From NCBI RefSeq assembly GCF_016793595.1, contig NZ_JAEULY010000009.1, forward strand, positions 434,001 to 498,000: a stretch of 64,000 nucleotides of DNA. The letters run 5' to 3'. The notes beneath the pieces were generated by a model, which saw only the letters and a program-made list of their open reading frames with translations, was not told the origin of the DNA and did no database searches. The position numbers were made by a program, and so were the translations under genes. Of the stretch, positions 37,034 through 49,293 are shown piece by piece. The DNA is from Phreatobacter sp. (GTDB taxonomy: Bacteria > Pseudomonadota > Alphaproteobacteria > Rhizobiales > Phreatobacteraceae). Numbering within the stretch: position 1 is the stretch's first letter; every line of letters begins with the position of its first letter.

Positions 37034-38202
37034 CCGCCGGTGGCGGTGCCGGCCTCCGGCCCGTCGGGGATCGTCACCGCCGCGCGCAGGATCGGCCCGA
37101 CATGCGGGCGGGCATTGACGATCGTCTGCAGGTCATCGACATCGAGCGTCAGCACCTTGACCCACGCGCAGGCGCGCGCGGTCTGGTGCAGGCTCGACCG
37201 GTCGAGGACGGCGGCCTCGCCGAAGCACTCGCCGGCGTAGAGCCGCCGCGATCCGTCCGGCAGATCGACCTCCACCTCGCCCTCGGCGACCACGAACATC
37301 GACCGGGCGCGTTCGCCGGAACGGCAGATCAGTTCGCCCGGCTCGTAGGTCGCGCTTTTCAGCACGCGCATGACATCGGCGACCGACGCCGCGTCGAGGC
37401 CGGCGAACAGCGGCACGTTGGACACCATGCTCCACGAAATCACGAAGTCGCGCCGCTGGATCTCGCGCGCGAAGGCGGTCGCGATGATGCCGACCGGCAG
37501 CGCGAGCATGGCTATGCCGAGGACCGCCGTGAACCCGGCAATCACCTTGCCGGCGGGTGTCACCGGATAGACGTCGCCATAGCCGACCGTGGTCAGCGTG
37601 ATGACCGCCCACCACAGCGCATCGGGGATGGTGCCGAACTTGTCGGGCTGTGCGTCCTGCTCGGCGATGCGCATCGTCGCCGCCGCCATGATCATCGCGC
37701 CTGTGAAGATCAGCAGCGAGGCGCCAAGCGCGCGCCGCTCGCTCCAGACCGCGTCCACGAGGCTGGTGAAGCCGGGCGAATAGCGGGCCAGCTTGAAGAA
37801 GCGCAGCAGCCGGAGCAGCAGCAGGAACCGCAGGTCGCTATCGACCACGAAACTGGCATAGAACGGCAGGATCGCGATCAGGTCGATGAGCATGGCCGGC
37901 GACAGCGCCGCCTTGAGCCTCGCCCGCGCCGGCGACAGGGCGCGCAGGGCCGGATGGTCGACGGCCGTCCACAGCCTTGCCGCATATTCCACCGTGAACA
38001 CGGCGATCGACAGGACTTCGAGCAGGACGAAGCCGATCCGGTAACGTTCGGCGATCGACGGCACCGATTCCAGCACGACTGCCGCGACATTGACCAGGAC
38101 GAGGCCGATCAGGACGCCGTGGACGACATCCGCCGCGCCCGTGCCGACCATGCCCTTGTCGAGCAGATCATGGGTCCGCTGACGCAAGGCTGCGGCGTTC
38201 AT
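37030..38202 (-). CDS. Six-TM potassium channel with C-terminal cyclic-nucleotide-binding domain
   Basis: 390 residues. Six membrane helices are visible, with a moderately basic fourth helix LRFLLLLRLLRFFKLARYSPGF as voltage-sensor-like segment. The pore loop ITLTTVGYGDVYP carries the K+ selectivity filter. From about residue 265 a cNMP-binding domain follows: VPLFAGLDAASVADVM, YEPGELICRSGERARSMFVVAEGEVEV and the phosphate-binding GECFGEAAVLDRSSLHQTARA. The layout is that of MlotiK1 from Mesorhizobium, a cAMP-regulated channel. CGGAGG precedes the ATG at 38202. Confidence 0.9.
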   Translation of the reverse strand: MNAAALRQRTHDLLDKGMVGTGAADVVHGVLIGLVLVNVAAVVLESVPSIAERYRIGFVLLEVLSIAVFTVEYAARLWTAVDHPALRALSPARARLKAALSPAMLIDLIAILPFYASFVVDSDLRFLLLLRLLRFFKLARYSPGFTSLVDAVWSERRALGASLLIFTGAMIMAAATMRIAEQDAQPDKFGTIPDALWWAVITLTTVGYGDVYPVTPAGKVIAGFTAVLGIAMLALPVGIIATAFAREIQRRDFVISWSMVSNVPLFAGLDAASVADVMRVLKSATYEPGELICRSGERARSMFVVAEGEVEVDLPDGSRRLYAGECFGEAAVLDRSSLHQTARACAWVKVLTLDVDDLQTIVNARPHVGPILRAAVTIPDGPEAGTATGG

Positions 38203-38295
38203 GGCCCCTCCGGTGCTGGCCCGGCGGCGCTGGCGCCATGGCCGGGCGGGAGAACGGTGCCTAACGGCACTCCCGCCCGTCAACCGTGATCTGGC

Positions 38296-40953
<2,658 letters not shown>

Positions 40954-41022
40954 GGGTCCGAAACTGGTGTTGCGGCGAGCTCATAACAACAAGGAGCCGC
41001 CTGAAATCTGGCCGGCGGCTGT

Positions 41023-41060
41023 TCTAGAGCATTTCTCCCACGATAGGGAACCGGATTCGA
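41023..41060. repeat. Rhizobiales-type dispersed intergenic repeat
   Basis: TCTAGAGCATTTCTCCC, a short gap and GGGAACCGGATTCGA resembles the TCTAGAGCATTTTCC...GGAACCGG elements that are frequent between genes in Rhizobiales. It sits between recA and alaS. One imperfect copy was noticed in this window. Confidence 0.45.
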
Positions 41061-41166
41061 CGGCGCGCCGGCCAACGGAACAGGGCCGGGCATGGCCCGA
41101 CCCCGATGAAACTCCCGATGACATCTTGGCGCGTGCTCCCTGCCGGGGCCCAAGCGCCGGTCGCGC

Positions 41167-42246
<1,080 letters not shown>

Positions 42247-42327
42247 GCTGTCGCTCCTCAATGCTTGCAAGGGCCGTGACGCCGATCCCCGGATAAATCC
42301 ACCGTACACGTTTTGTTCTCGGCCGCA

Positions 42328-42342
42328 AGTTCTTTTTTTGTT
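42328..42342 (-). promoter_or_regulatory. LexA (SOS) box of recA
   Basis: GTTC-TTTTTTT-GTTC on the plus strand, GAAC-N7-GAAC in the recA coding direction, is the direct-repeat LexA box known for alphaproteobacteria. A third GTTC is present at 42314-42317. The box lies 82 bases upstream of the recA start; 42247-42313 holds the promoter and leader. Confidence 0.85.
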
Positions 42343-42346
42343 CTTG
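42334..42346 (+). repeat. Left copy of a 13-bp direct repeat flanking the accessory island
   Basis: TTTTTGTTCTTGC here is identical to 52317-52329. The left copy overlaps the distal half of the recA LexA box. Confidence 0.5.
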
Positions 42347-42483
42347 CTGGGGTGATGCCGCTGTTGAAGGCCTAATTGTTATGGCGCCTCAGACGCCCCT
42401 GGGACCATCGCGGTGGGCAGGCTTAGCTTCATTGGCAGAATTTCACTTGAATGGCCGATACGGCAAAGACGCCCTGCCCATCG

Positions 42484-42512
42484 CTGACTGCTTCTAGTTG
42501 TTTCGCTATATG
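42484..42512 (+). promoter_or_regulatory. Candidate promoter of the Avs-like gene
   Basis: CTGACT (42484-42489) and TATATG (42507-42512) are separated by 17 bases and would start transcription about 30 bases before the ATG at 42551. The region 42347-42483 shows no other clear element. Confidence 0.4.
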
Positions 42513-42550
42513 CTGGAAATTCCGAATCGGATGCGAGCGGGGCTCGTTGG

Positions 42551-45500
42551 ATGAGTACGCGCACGGCTGTAGTCGGCGACAAGAGCGGGGAAGCGCTCGA
42601 TGCCCTTCAGGGCTACGTTTACCAACTGTTTCAAAGCGCAGCAGCATGGGTCGAACTCAATGACGACGGACTGTTGCTTCTGGAAGTTGCAGAGGACTTT
42701 GCAGTTGTTGCCGAGAACGCGATTAATGCGGTCCAGGTAAAGAGCACTGTAGCGAACATTACCCTGAACTCCCCGGGGGTCATCGCTGCGATCAATTCTC
42801 AAATCCAGCTCGCCCGAAGCAATCCCGGTCAGACTGTTTCACTGCGGTATCTGACAACCAGCTTGATTGGCAGCGAGAGGGCCAACGCCGATAGAGTTGA
42901 AGGCGAGCCGGCGCTCCTAGCGTGGCGCAAAATAGCCAAAGCTGGCGATACGACTCCACTGCGGCTGATCTTGAATAAATCTGCGATTTCCGACGCATCA
43001 AAAGAATACATTTCCACACTTGATGATGACCAATTTCGCTCGAAATTACTCAAGCAGATTCATTTTGACTGTGGCGCATCATCAGTCGAAATTGTGCGCA
43101 AATGGTTTCGATCGCGATTGCATAAGCTCATACAGAGAGAAGGCGGGACCATCGATCAGTTGAATAATTGCGAGAGCACGATACTCCATAGACTTTTGCT
43201 GTCTTGTGCAGGAAAGGAAGAACGCGCGGTTACAAAAGTCGATTTGCTGGAACTCGTTCAAAGGTCGACACGCGTCCAAATTAGCCAAGCACACCTTGAT
43301 GCGAGGCTTCTAAACTCACTTATGAAAGCGACGGTGCCCTCTGGTTTGACCGTTCAGCCAGAGATCAGTAGCGCAATTTTGCCGCTGCCCGAGCTCCCGC
43401 AAACTAGATTGGCCCGAGACGCTCTACGGAACGAAGGGTTCGCTTCGGTCGCGCGGTCAGGCTTACTCTGGCTAAATGGCGGTACCGGGCAAGGGAAGAC
43501 AATGCTCGCGCGGCTCGTGGCCAATCACTGTGGCGGTCGCTGGGGCAGCGTCAACTTAAGAGGCGCGTCAGCGACGCACGTGTCTCTAATGCTATTGAAC
43601 GTGTCAGATGCCCTGCCCTTATCGGGCTTCAACGGCCTAATTGTCGATGACCTAGAATACGCGGCGGACGCAGCGGTCGCTGACGCTTTTCAGAACCTCA
43701 TGGAGTCAGCCAACCAATCCGACGTCCCAGTTTTAATAACTTCGTCTAGCGGCATTCCCTCCAAATTGATGTTCGCGATCGGCGTTGATGACCAAATCTG
43801 TCTGAAGGCGAACGACTTCTCTGAAGATGAAATCGGCGCGCTGATTGAACTGTTAGGTGGAAATCCCGCGCATTGGCGTCGCTATGTCTATCTGTCTTCG
43901 GGAGGTGGCCATCCGCAGCTAGCTCAGGCTCTCGTACAGAACCTGCGTCAGCGCAACTGGCCCTTGTCGGAAATGGACGCGCTGCCAGCGATTTTTGGAG
44001 ATAATCCTGCGATCGCTGATGTAAGGCGGGAAACGCGAATTCGGTTGCTTCGGGAACTTCCGGAGGACGCACTCATACTTCTGCAACGTCTGTCTCTTCA
44101 TACAGGACGGTTCAAACGAAAAATGGCACTCGAACTGGGACGACATGGTCCCGCGATCGCGAACGCCGGATTTCTGCTCGATGAGCTGGTCGGTCCTTGG
44201 ATAGATCAACCTGACGCCGAACACTACCAAACGTCTCCCCTCCTGTCGGGCCTAGCCATCCAAACCCTAAGTAAAACCGAGCAAACATCCATCCATAAGA
44301 CCATCGCTGACTTGCTCACCAGCGGGCCGTCCCTCGATGCTGCGGAAATGAATTCAGCCCTGCTCTCGGCGATGGCATCTCAGAACGAGAGCGCTCTCCT
44401 CACGATCTGCACCGCAATCATTACCACCCCAACGGATGGCTTACGAATAATTAGTGAATACATTCATATACTTGGATACATGTCGGCCAGCGAACTTGAG
44501 TGGCCTGTTGATCCGCACCAGAAAGCGATGCTAAGGGCAGCGCAACTGATAACAACTGTTCAGACAAAAACGGGACCAAAAAGGATTCCCGATCTGTTAG
44601 CTGCTTTTCAGAGCGCAATCGCAGAAATCACAGACATTCGTTTTTCGTATAATTTGGAAACACTTATATACGTGAAACTTCTTGTCTCGGGCAAGTTAGT
44701 GCCAGATTTTCCCCGCCTTGTAGCACGTCTCTCTGACATCGCTAGCGCGGCGCGAACAGCTGCACCGCCCATAGATCGGGCAAGCCCGTTGTTTTCGGTG
44801 GGAGGCATTGACGTTTCCGGATTTACATTCCTAGTTCAGCTAGGCCACGTCGAGAAGATCGATGAGCTGTTGCCGATATTCAAATTCGTCGATCAATCCT
44901 CTTCGGTATTACGGGCAGAATTACTGAGTCCCCTAAAGCGATCTGAGTTCGAAGCGGATATGTACGTCAGGTCAGCTTGGCTCTCCGAGGACCGCCTTCG
45001 CACAACAGATTGGAATAGGCACGCGAGCACTTTTGCTGAACTTGAGGAAATTTCTGCAAAGTGGGAAACCAAGGACATCGCCGTCTCTTGCTGCAAGCTT
45101 CGCGCGATAATACTCGATGAGTACGCTCAGAAGCCGGAGGCGGCACTAGAAGTACTCGAAGATGGGTTTCAACGATATGGCCTGACAAATTCTGAGATCG
45201 TCAGAGCCAAAGCCAAGGTTCTACATCGTGCTGGCGACCATTCAGGTAGCCTTGATTTGTCTAGAAAGCTAATTGACCAAAACCTAATCAGCAATCCTGT
45301 CGAGCGCGCCTTCTTAGGGCGCGATGCGGCGATCAGCGCGGAACGCAACAAGGATTACGCCGCCGCACGGCGCTATTACCTCTACGCGCGGGACGCCTCC
45401 CGGGAAGCGGCGATAGAAAGTATGAGGCCGATGGAAGTTGGCTTGCTAGCGGATGCGGCACTTGCATCCTGGCACTTGGAGGATCGCAAAGGATGCCTTC

Positions 45501-46624
45501 AGGATTATGCCAAGCTTCTGGATGAACTGGCTGGCCTGGACCCGTCTTCCTCCCTTCGGGCGGCTCATGTTCGCGCCGTTTCGCAACACGTAATACTTTG
45601 GATGGATCAACACGCCTCGGGAGAGGTGCGAAGTCTGCCAAACGGCGAGCCTCCACAAATTTATCCCGGATGCATTAGTAATCCCGAGCCTCATCCCGAC
45701 ATCAAGAGCTGGCCGGTCGTTCCGCTTGAGTTGGCCTGGCATATGTTGGCCGGAGTTGAATGTATGGCCGGTGTCGACGCCGGCATCACGACGGACCTGG
45801 ACAAGCACCTCCCTAAGGGACCGATCCTTGAGGGGCAGATGATTCTGAGTCGTGGGCGTACTGCTAGGGCGCTTTTCAACTTGGATTGGCCCGAGTTGGT
45901 TAAAGTGGTGCGCTCCGCCGTCGATCAGCTAGCGTACATCAATGCAAAAGGTGGCCCCGAGAAGGTTTTGAAGCTTCCTAATGTGACTTACGCAATATTC
46001 CCCAGAGCGCTCACAAAAGAAATTGAGACTTACGGATCATTGGCTAAAAGTCATGCACTTTTATTTGCGATCCTAAGTGTAGCGCGAGACGATATTAGTT
46101 CTCTGTGCAAAGTCATTGAATCAAAGAATGGTAATGATGTAGTTTTTACTATAGACCCAGAGATTGAAAGCCTAATGACAGATTCTGAATCGGCCGGTTA
46201 TCGGCCAACATTATTGGGTATGCTAAAGCAACAGCGGCACCGCATTGTTGACGATGACCTGCTCGATCCGCACACAATCGTTTACTTAATGTATACGGCA
46301 ATCGAACTCGCGACTACACTTGATCAAATGAAAACTGTGAGCGAGGTGCTAGAGCCTTGGTATCGAGAAAAGTGTTGTGATTTTATTTCCTCCCAGCGTT
46401 TTCGATTGGTAGCGCCTAACTTACACGTTCCTGTAATAGAAAAAACGTTTGCAAGATCGAACTCCTATCAACCTGCCGGCTTCATAGAACTGGTTCTTGC
46501 AACGCTCCCAGCTACCAATATTCGAGGACAAACCACCGCGGTTTCGTTTTTGCAGGAGACGCGATCGGCGCTGCTGAAGCGCTCTCTATCCGCTATCGTC
46601 GACCCGCAGGTTCCTCCCAACTAG
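42551..46624 (+). CDS. Avs-like STAND NTPase with N-terminal Cap4/DUF4297-type nuclease domain
   Basis: 1357 residues in three parts. Residues 1-200 look like the Cap4/DUF4297 dsDNA endonuclease: GYVYQLFQSAAAW, an acidic strand LLLLEVAEDF (E45, E48, D49) and AVQVKS (Q62, K64) give a PD-(D/E)xK-type site. Residues about 285-560 are a P-loop NTPase with Walker A GGTGQGKT (310-317), Walker B GLIVDDLEY (D366-D367) and a GHP motif (453-455) typical of STAND proteins. Residues about 560-1357 are helical repeats, TPR-like in places, as in the target-sensing part of Avs proteins. In that family, recognition of a phage protein triggers oligomerisation and nuclease activation. GC is low compared with neighbours. 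A single-gene system; the phage trigger cannot be inferred. Confidence 0.82.
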   Translation: MSTRTAVVGDKSGEALDALQGYVYQLFQSAAAWVELNDDGLLLLEVAEDFAVVAENAINAVQVKSTVANITLNSPGVIAAINSQIQLARSNPGQTVSLRYLTTSLIGSERANADRVEGEPALLAWRKIAKAGDTTPLRLILNKSAISDASKEYISTLDDDQFRSKLLKQIHFDCGASSVEIVRKWFRSRLHKLIQREGGTIDQLNNCESTILHRLLLSCAGKEERAVTKVDLLELVQRSTRVQISQAHLDARLLNSLMKATVPSGLTVQPEISSAILPLPELPQTRLARDALRNEGFASVARSGLLWLNGGTGQGKTMLARLVANHCGGRWGSVNLRGASATHVSLMLLNVSDALPLSGFNGLIVDDLEYAADAAVADAFQNLMESANQSDVPVLITSSSGIPSKLMFAIGVDDQICLKANDFSEDEIGALIELLGGNPAHWRRYVYLSSGGGHPQLAQALVQNLRQRNWPLSEMDALPAIFGDNPAIADVRRETRIRLLRELPEDALILLQRLSLHTGRFKRKMALELGRHGPAIANAGFLLDELVGPWIDQPDAEHYQTSPLLSGLAIQTLSKTEQTSIHKTIADLLTSGPSLDAAEMNSALLSAMASQNESALLTICTAIITTPTDGLRIISEYIHILGYMSASELEWPVDPHQKAMLRAAQLITTVQTKTGPKRIPDLLAAFQSAIAEITDIRFSYNLETLIYVKLLVSGKLVPDFPRLVARLSDIASAARTAAPPIDRASPLFSVGGIDVSGFTFLVQLGHVEKIDELLPIFKFVDQSSSVLRAELLSPLKRSEFEADMYVRSAWLSEDRLRTTDWNRHASTFAELEEISAKWETKDIAVSCCKLRAIILDEYAQKPEAALEVLEDGFQRYGLTNSEIVRAKAKVLHRAGDHSGSLDLSRKLIDQNLISNPVERAFLGRDAAISAERNKDYAAARRYYLYARDASREAAIESMRPMEVGLLADAALASWHLEDRKGCLQDYAKLLDELAGLDPSSSLRAAHVRAVSQHVILWMDQHASGEVRSLPNGEPPQIYPGCISNPEPHPDIKSWPVVPLELAWHMLAGVECMAGVDAGITTDLDKHLPKGPILEGQMILSRGRTARALFNLDWPELVKVVRSAVDQLAYINAKGGPEKVLKLPNVTYAIFPRALTKEIETYGSLAKSHALLFAILSVARDDISSLCKVIESKNGNDVVFTIDPEIESLMTDSESAGYRPTLLGMLKQQRHRIVDDDLLDPHTIVYLMYTAIELATTLDQMKTVSEVLEPWYREKCCDFISSQRFRLVAPNLHVPVIEKTFARSNSYQPAGFIELVLATLPATNIRGQTTAVSFLQETRSALLKRSLSAIVDPQVPPN

Positions 46625-46661
46625 CTGCACTCGTGAATCTCGATCCTGCTGCTCCGCTCGT

Positions 46662-47026
46662 TCATGCGTTCAAGTGAAAGTTGATATTCCCTCTGTCGCT
46701 GGCGGTTCGAGTACGCACTAGCGCGACTTTTGCAAGCTGTGGGTGAAGTCGGCAAACGCCATCATCGCGAACAATGAAATCCCCAGGATGTAGCGGCTCG
46801 CGCTTGAGGAAGCCGATGATCTCGCGATCGACGTCCGCGCGATACGGCTCCATCGCGTCGAACCGAACGGCGTCGCGCCAGGCGATGCCTCATGCATGAT
46901 ACCTCGGGTCGGATCGTACCCTTCCCTCACCGCCTGAATATGAACTTGGCTTTGGAGCACGGTGTAGGCGTAGTTGAGCAGCGCCTGTACCGGGTGACCT
47001 GCGCAGCGGTCAGCCGTTATGCAGTG
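46662..47026 (-). pseudogene. cas1: Frameshifted, truncated cas1 remnant
   Basis: On the minus strand one frame reads HPVQALLNYAYTVLQSQVHI and then a GYDPTRGIMHE motif. This is the Cas1 core with the conserved LNYAY helix and the catalytic His. A shift of one base near 46873 moves to the frame with RFDAMEPYRADVDREIIGFL and then REPLHPGDFIVRDDGVCRLH, the following Cas1 segment with the DxMEPxRxxVDR motif and its catalytic Asp. The N-terminal half and the C-terminus are missing. About 120 of roughly 330 residues remain. No cas2, effector genes or CRISPR array is nearby, so this was a solo cas1 or the rest of a lost locus. Confidence 0.75.
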
Positions 47027-47047
47027 ACCACCCCTGCGCTTCATCGG

Positions 47048-47902
47048 ATGTTCGCCGATTTCAATCGTGGGAACGGCTACGCGGAGGGCGTCAAACCCTT
47101 CAATTTCTTGCTGGCGCTGCAAATCGACGGCGTGGCCTGGTCGCCCAAACTTCCGCCGTTCCCTGGAGCGTCAGGGCGCTCTACGCGATTGAAATTGGTC
47201 GAGCGGCCAATTGCGCCCTATTCGCGAAATCCGCAGGACGCCGCTGCGAATTGTTTTGATCGCGTGACGGGCCAGCCCATCGCTGCCCACAGATTGAAGA
47301 CCTATCGCAGGGCCTTGGCGCAGTACCATTTGCGCCCGGAGATGAAATTCCGAAATGGCGATTACGTTGATCGCGGCTTCACGAAACGGCGGCACGTCAA
47401 CGTGGTCGGAATTCGCTACATTGGCAAGGAGGCGAACAGGCTCGAAGAGCAGTATTTCATGGGCCTGCAACCTGACGCGCAGGTTGACTATGGCTTGGGG
47501 CGCGATGGCCTCGACGAACTGCTCACTGAAATTCGCGAAATCCTCGGCAAATTCGGGCAGCGCCGTGTAGCTGCCGAACTAGGAATTTCGCGCGGCTGCG
47601 TCGGCAAGCTCTGCAAGGAGGATTTCGAGGCAATCACGCCGCGACTGCTGAAAGCAATCCAATCCGGCATCCCGAAATTGCGGAATGCCCAATTTGACGA
47701 AGCGCAGCGCGAATTTTCATTGAGGCAGATGATCAACTCCGAAATCGCCGAAATCGGTTTGACGGCCTGCGCGAAATGGCTGGAGGTTGATCCGTCGAAC
47801 CTGCGAAAATTAGCGCAAGGCCTGCGCGGCCTCAGCGAAGACCACAAGCGAGCGGCCGAGCAGCGCTTTTGGGAACGGGCTCAGAAGGAATTCGGCGTCT
47901 AG
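47048..47902 (+). CDS. Unrecognised island protein with putative C-terminal HTH
   Basis: About 284 residues. I cannot name the family. The first half is aromatic and Pro-rich (KPFNFLLALQIDGVAWSPK, PIAPYSRNPQDAAANCFDR) with a basic-aromatic stretch RLKTYRRALAQYHLRPEMKF. A middle segment RHVNVVGIRYIGKEANRLEEQYF is followed by GQRRVAAELGISRGCVGKLCK, which fits a helix-turn-helix, and a second similar helical repeat EIGLTACAKWLEVDPSNLRKLA. That would give a DNA-binding C-terminus. I start at 47048 because sequence before it is antisense to the cas1 remnant. No good ribosome site is visible. Its stop overlaps that of the convergent XRE gene. Confidence 0.6.
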   Translation: MFADFNRGNGYAEGVKPFNFLLALQIDGVAWSPKLPPFPGASGRSTRLKLVERPIAPYSRNPQDAAANCFDRVTGQPIAAHRLKTYRRALAQYHLRPEMKFRNGDYVDRGFTKRRHVNVVGIRYIGKEANRLEEQYFMGLQPDAQVDYGLGRDGLDELLTEIREILGKFGQRRVAAELGISRGCVGKLCKEDFEAITPRLLKAIQSGIPKLRNAQFDEAQREFSLRQMINSEIAEIGLTACAKWLEVDPSNLRKLAQGLRGLSEDHKRAAEQRFWERAQKEFGV

Positions 47903-48162
47903 GCTTCTTTGGGTTTCCGCCCCCTTCGCAGTCCTTCGGACGGCTTCCTACCCGACGGCGTAACGAGCAACTGATCAATCGAAATTTCGAGCACTTTCGC
48001 CAATCGATCGATCACGTCGATCGTCGGATTTTCGATGCCGCGCTCAATGCCGCTGACATAGGAGCGGTCCATGCCGGAGTCGTATGCGAGCCGTTCCTGC
48101 GAAATCCCCTTCGCCACGCGAATTCGGCGCAAATTCAAGCTCAGAGTCGTGCGGCCATCCAT
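47899..48162 (-). CDS. XRE-family transcriptional regulator
   Basis: 87 residues. LNLRRIRVAKGISQERLAYDSGMDRSYVSGIERGIENPTIDVIDRLAKVLEISIDQLL is a complete five-helix lambda-repressor-type HTH, followed by a short basic tail SGRKPSEGLRRGRKPKEA. Proteins this small usually repress their own operon or a neighbouring element. The ATG at 48162 is preferred over a TTG five codons earlier. Its stop shares CTAG with that of the convergent gene. Confidence 0.83.
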   Translation of the reverse strand: MDGRTTLSLNLRRIRVAKGISQERLAYDSGMDRSYVSGIERGIENPTIDVIDRLAKVLEISIDQLLVTPSGRKPSEGLRRGRKPKEA

Positions 48163-48264
48163 GCCCCACGGGGCCAAATTGACCGGCCATCAAACCACTG
48201 GCTAACGCCCACATATTTTGCTTGAATCATACCGTTCGACGAACTCGCAGGAGCGGCGCAGATC

Positions 48265-48588
48265 ATGGCGATCAGGATATTGGGGCAGCTGATGGTCATA
48301 GCCGGGTGTCTCGGCGCCGCTGCATCCGTTGCCTATTGGTATTGGTTCTATCTGAACGTCTTGCAGGCACTGGGAGAACGGGGCACGCCTCCGACAGAAT
48401 GCCTGCTCGCGAGCAATGGCCCATGCAGCCTTATCGTGAATGCAGCGCGATTGATGGGACAGGCCCCGTATGAGCCGCACTTCCTTTGGACTAGCATCGC
48501 TCTGTTCGTGTTCGGCATCTTAGTGATCGCCGTATCGCCAAGAGCCCGCGGTCGCCTCGCCTCACATCGGCGCGAACCGAATTTCTGA
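48265..48588 (+). CDS. Small two-helix membrane protein of the island
   Basis: 107 residues. Helices are predicted at about 7-32 (LMVIAGCLGAAASVAYWYWFYL) and 72-90 (FLWTSIALFVFGILVIAV). Between them is a loop with two Cys (TECLLASNGPCSL) on one membrane side, probably forming a disulfide. The basic end PRARGRLASHRREPNF would be cytoplasmic. Function unknown; it is followed after 19 bases by an exported protein, likely in one transcript. Confidence 0.6.
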   Translation: MAIRILGQLMVIAGCLGAAASVAYWYWFYLNVLQALGERGTPPTECLLASNGPCSLIVNAARLMGQAPYEPHFLWTSIALFVFGILVIAVSPRARGRLASHRREPNF

Positions 48589-48607
48589 TCGGGAGAAGGC
48601 TTCGGTC

Positions 48608-49039
48608 ATGCGAACGATCGCTCACGTGTTCATCGGCCTGCTTGCCTCGGTACAGCTCGCGGGAGCCCAGTATCTTGCCGATCGCGCCACCCGACTGCCC
48701 AACCCAACCGGCCAGCACATTTGGCTGGAAGTCACCCGCCCCATGCTCGGATGCAGCGGCACACAGGACGATCCAGAGCTGATCCCTCGCCTTTACAATG
48801 CGTTCGCCGATTGGATGGGCGGGCAACGATTGCCTGATGGCTGTTCAGTGATCCGGGTCGGAACCAAGCTGTTGCTCGATTACATTCAGCCGAACGGTGC
48901 TGTGCGACTGATTGAGGTTTGCGCGGGCGGCTGCTCGCCGTTCATGTGGCCCGTCTACATGCCACAGCATGTGTTCGCCGGCACATTTCTGAGGCCCACC
49001 CGGCCGCCTGCCTATGCGCGCAGATTGGGCTTACAATAG
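48608..49039 (+). CDS. Small exported protein of the island
   Basis: 143 residues. A signal peptide TIAHVFIGLLASVQLAGAQ ends near residue 21. The mature part has four cysteines (MLGCSG, DGCSV, EVCAGGCS), suggesting disulfides, and a Trp/Pro-rich pattern. No domain is recognised. GGAGAAGG lies eight bases before the ATG. Probably co-transcribed with the membrane protein in front of it. The 254 bases after it hold nothing I can support. Confidence 0.58.
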   Translation: MRTIAHVFIGLLASVQLAGAQYLADRATRLPNPTGQHIWLEVTRPMLGCSGTQDDPELIPRLYNAFADWMGGQRLPDGCSVIRVGTKLLLDYIQPNGAVRLIEVCAGGCSPFMWPVYMPQHVFAGTFLRPTRPPAYARRLGLQ

Positions 49040-49293
49040 GCTTAGCTGGATCGGGCCGTCCAACGTCTGGGGAGAGGCTATCCGAGCCGGTAGGGCCAAC
49101 CAAGACTGGATGACGTGTGGATCAACGTCATAACGTTTGACGATCCATACGGGGCACGGGCGCCCGACGCTCGGTCGAGCCCCGATCTTCCTATTAGCCA
49201 GCAGGTTGCAGGTAGGATTCGGTGGCTTAGCCATGCGCATGAGTTCGAGCCAGCGTGATGGGAGCCGTCCAGACACTGGTTCAGAACCGCATC

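Noticed and set aside
46892..47047. N-terminal extension of the unknown island protein by 52 codons
   Set aside because: This segment is exactly antisense to the Cas1 remnant and has no ribosome binding site.
46600..48300. CRISPR array next to the cas1 remnant
   Set aside because: No series of regularly spaced repeats is seen on either strand.
49031..49276. 81-codon minus-strand frame between the exported protein and LysR gene
   Set aside because: No ribosome site, no recognisable motif and overlap with the upstream gene end; not enough to call a gene.
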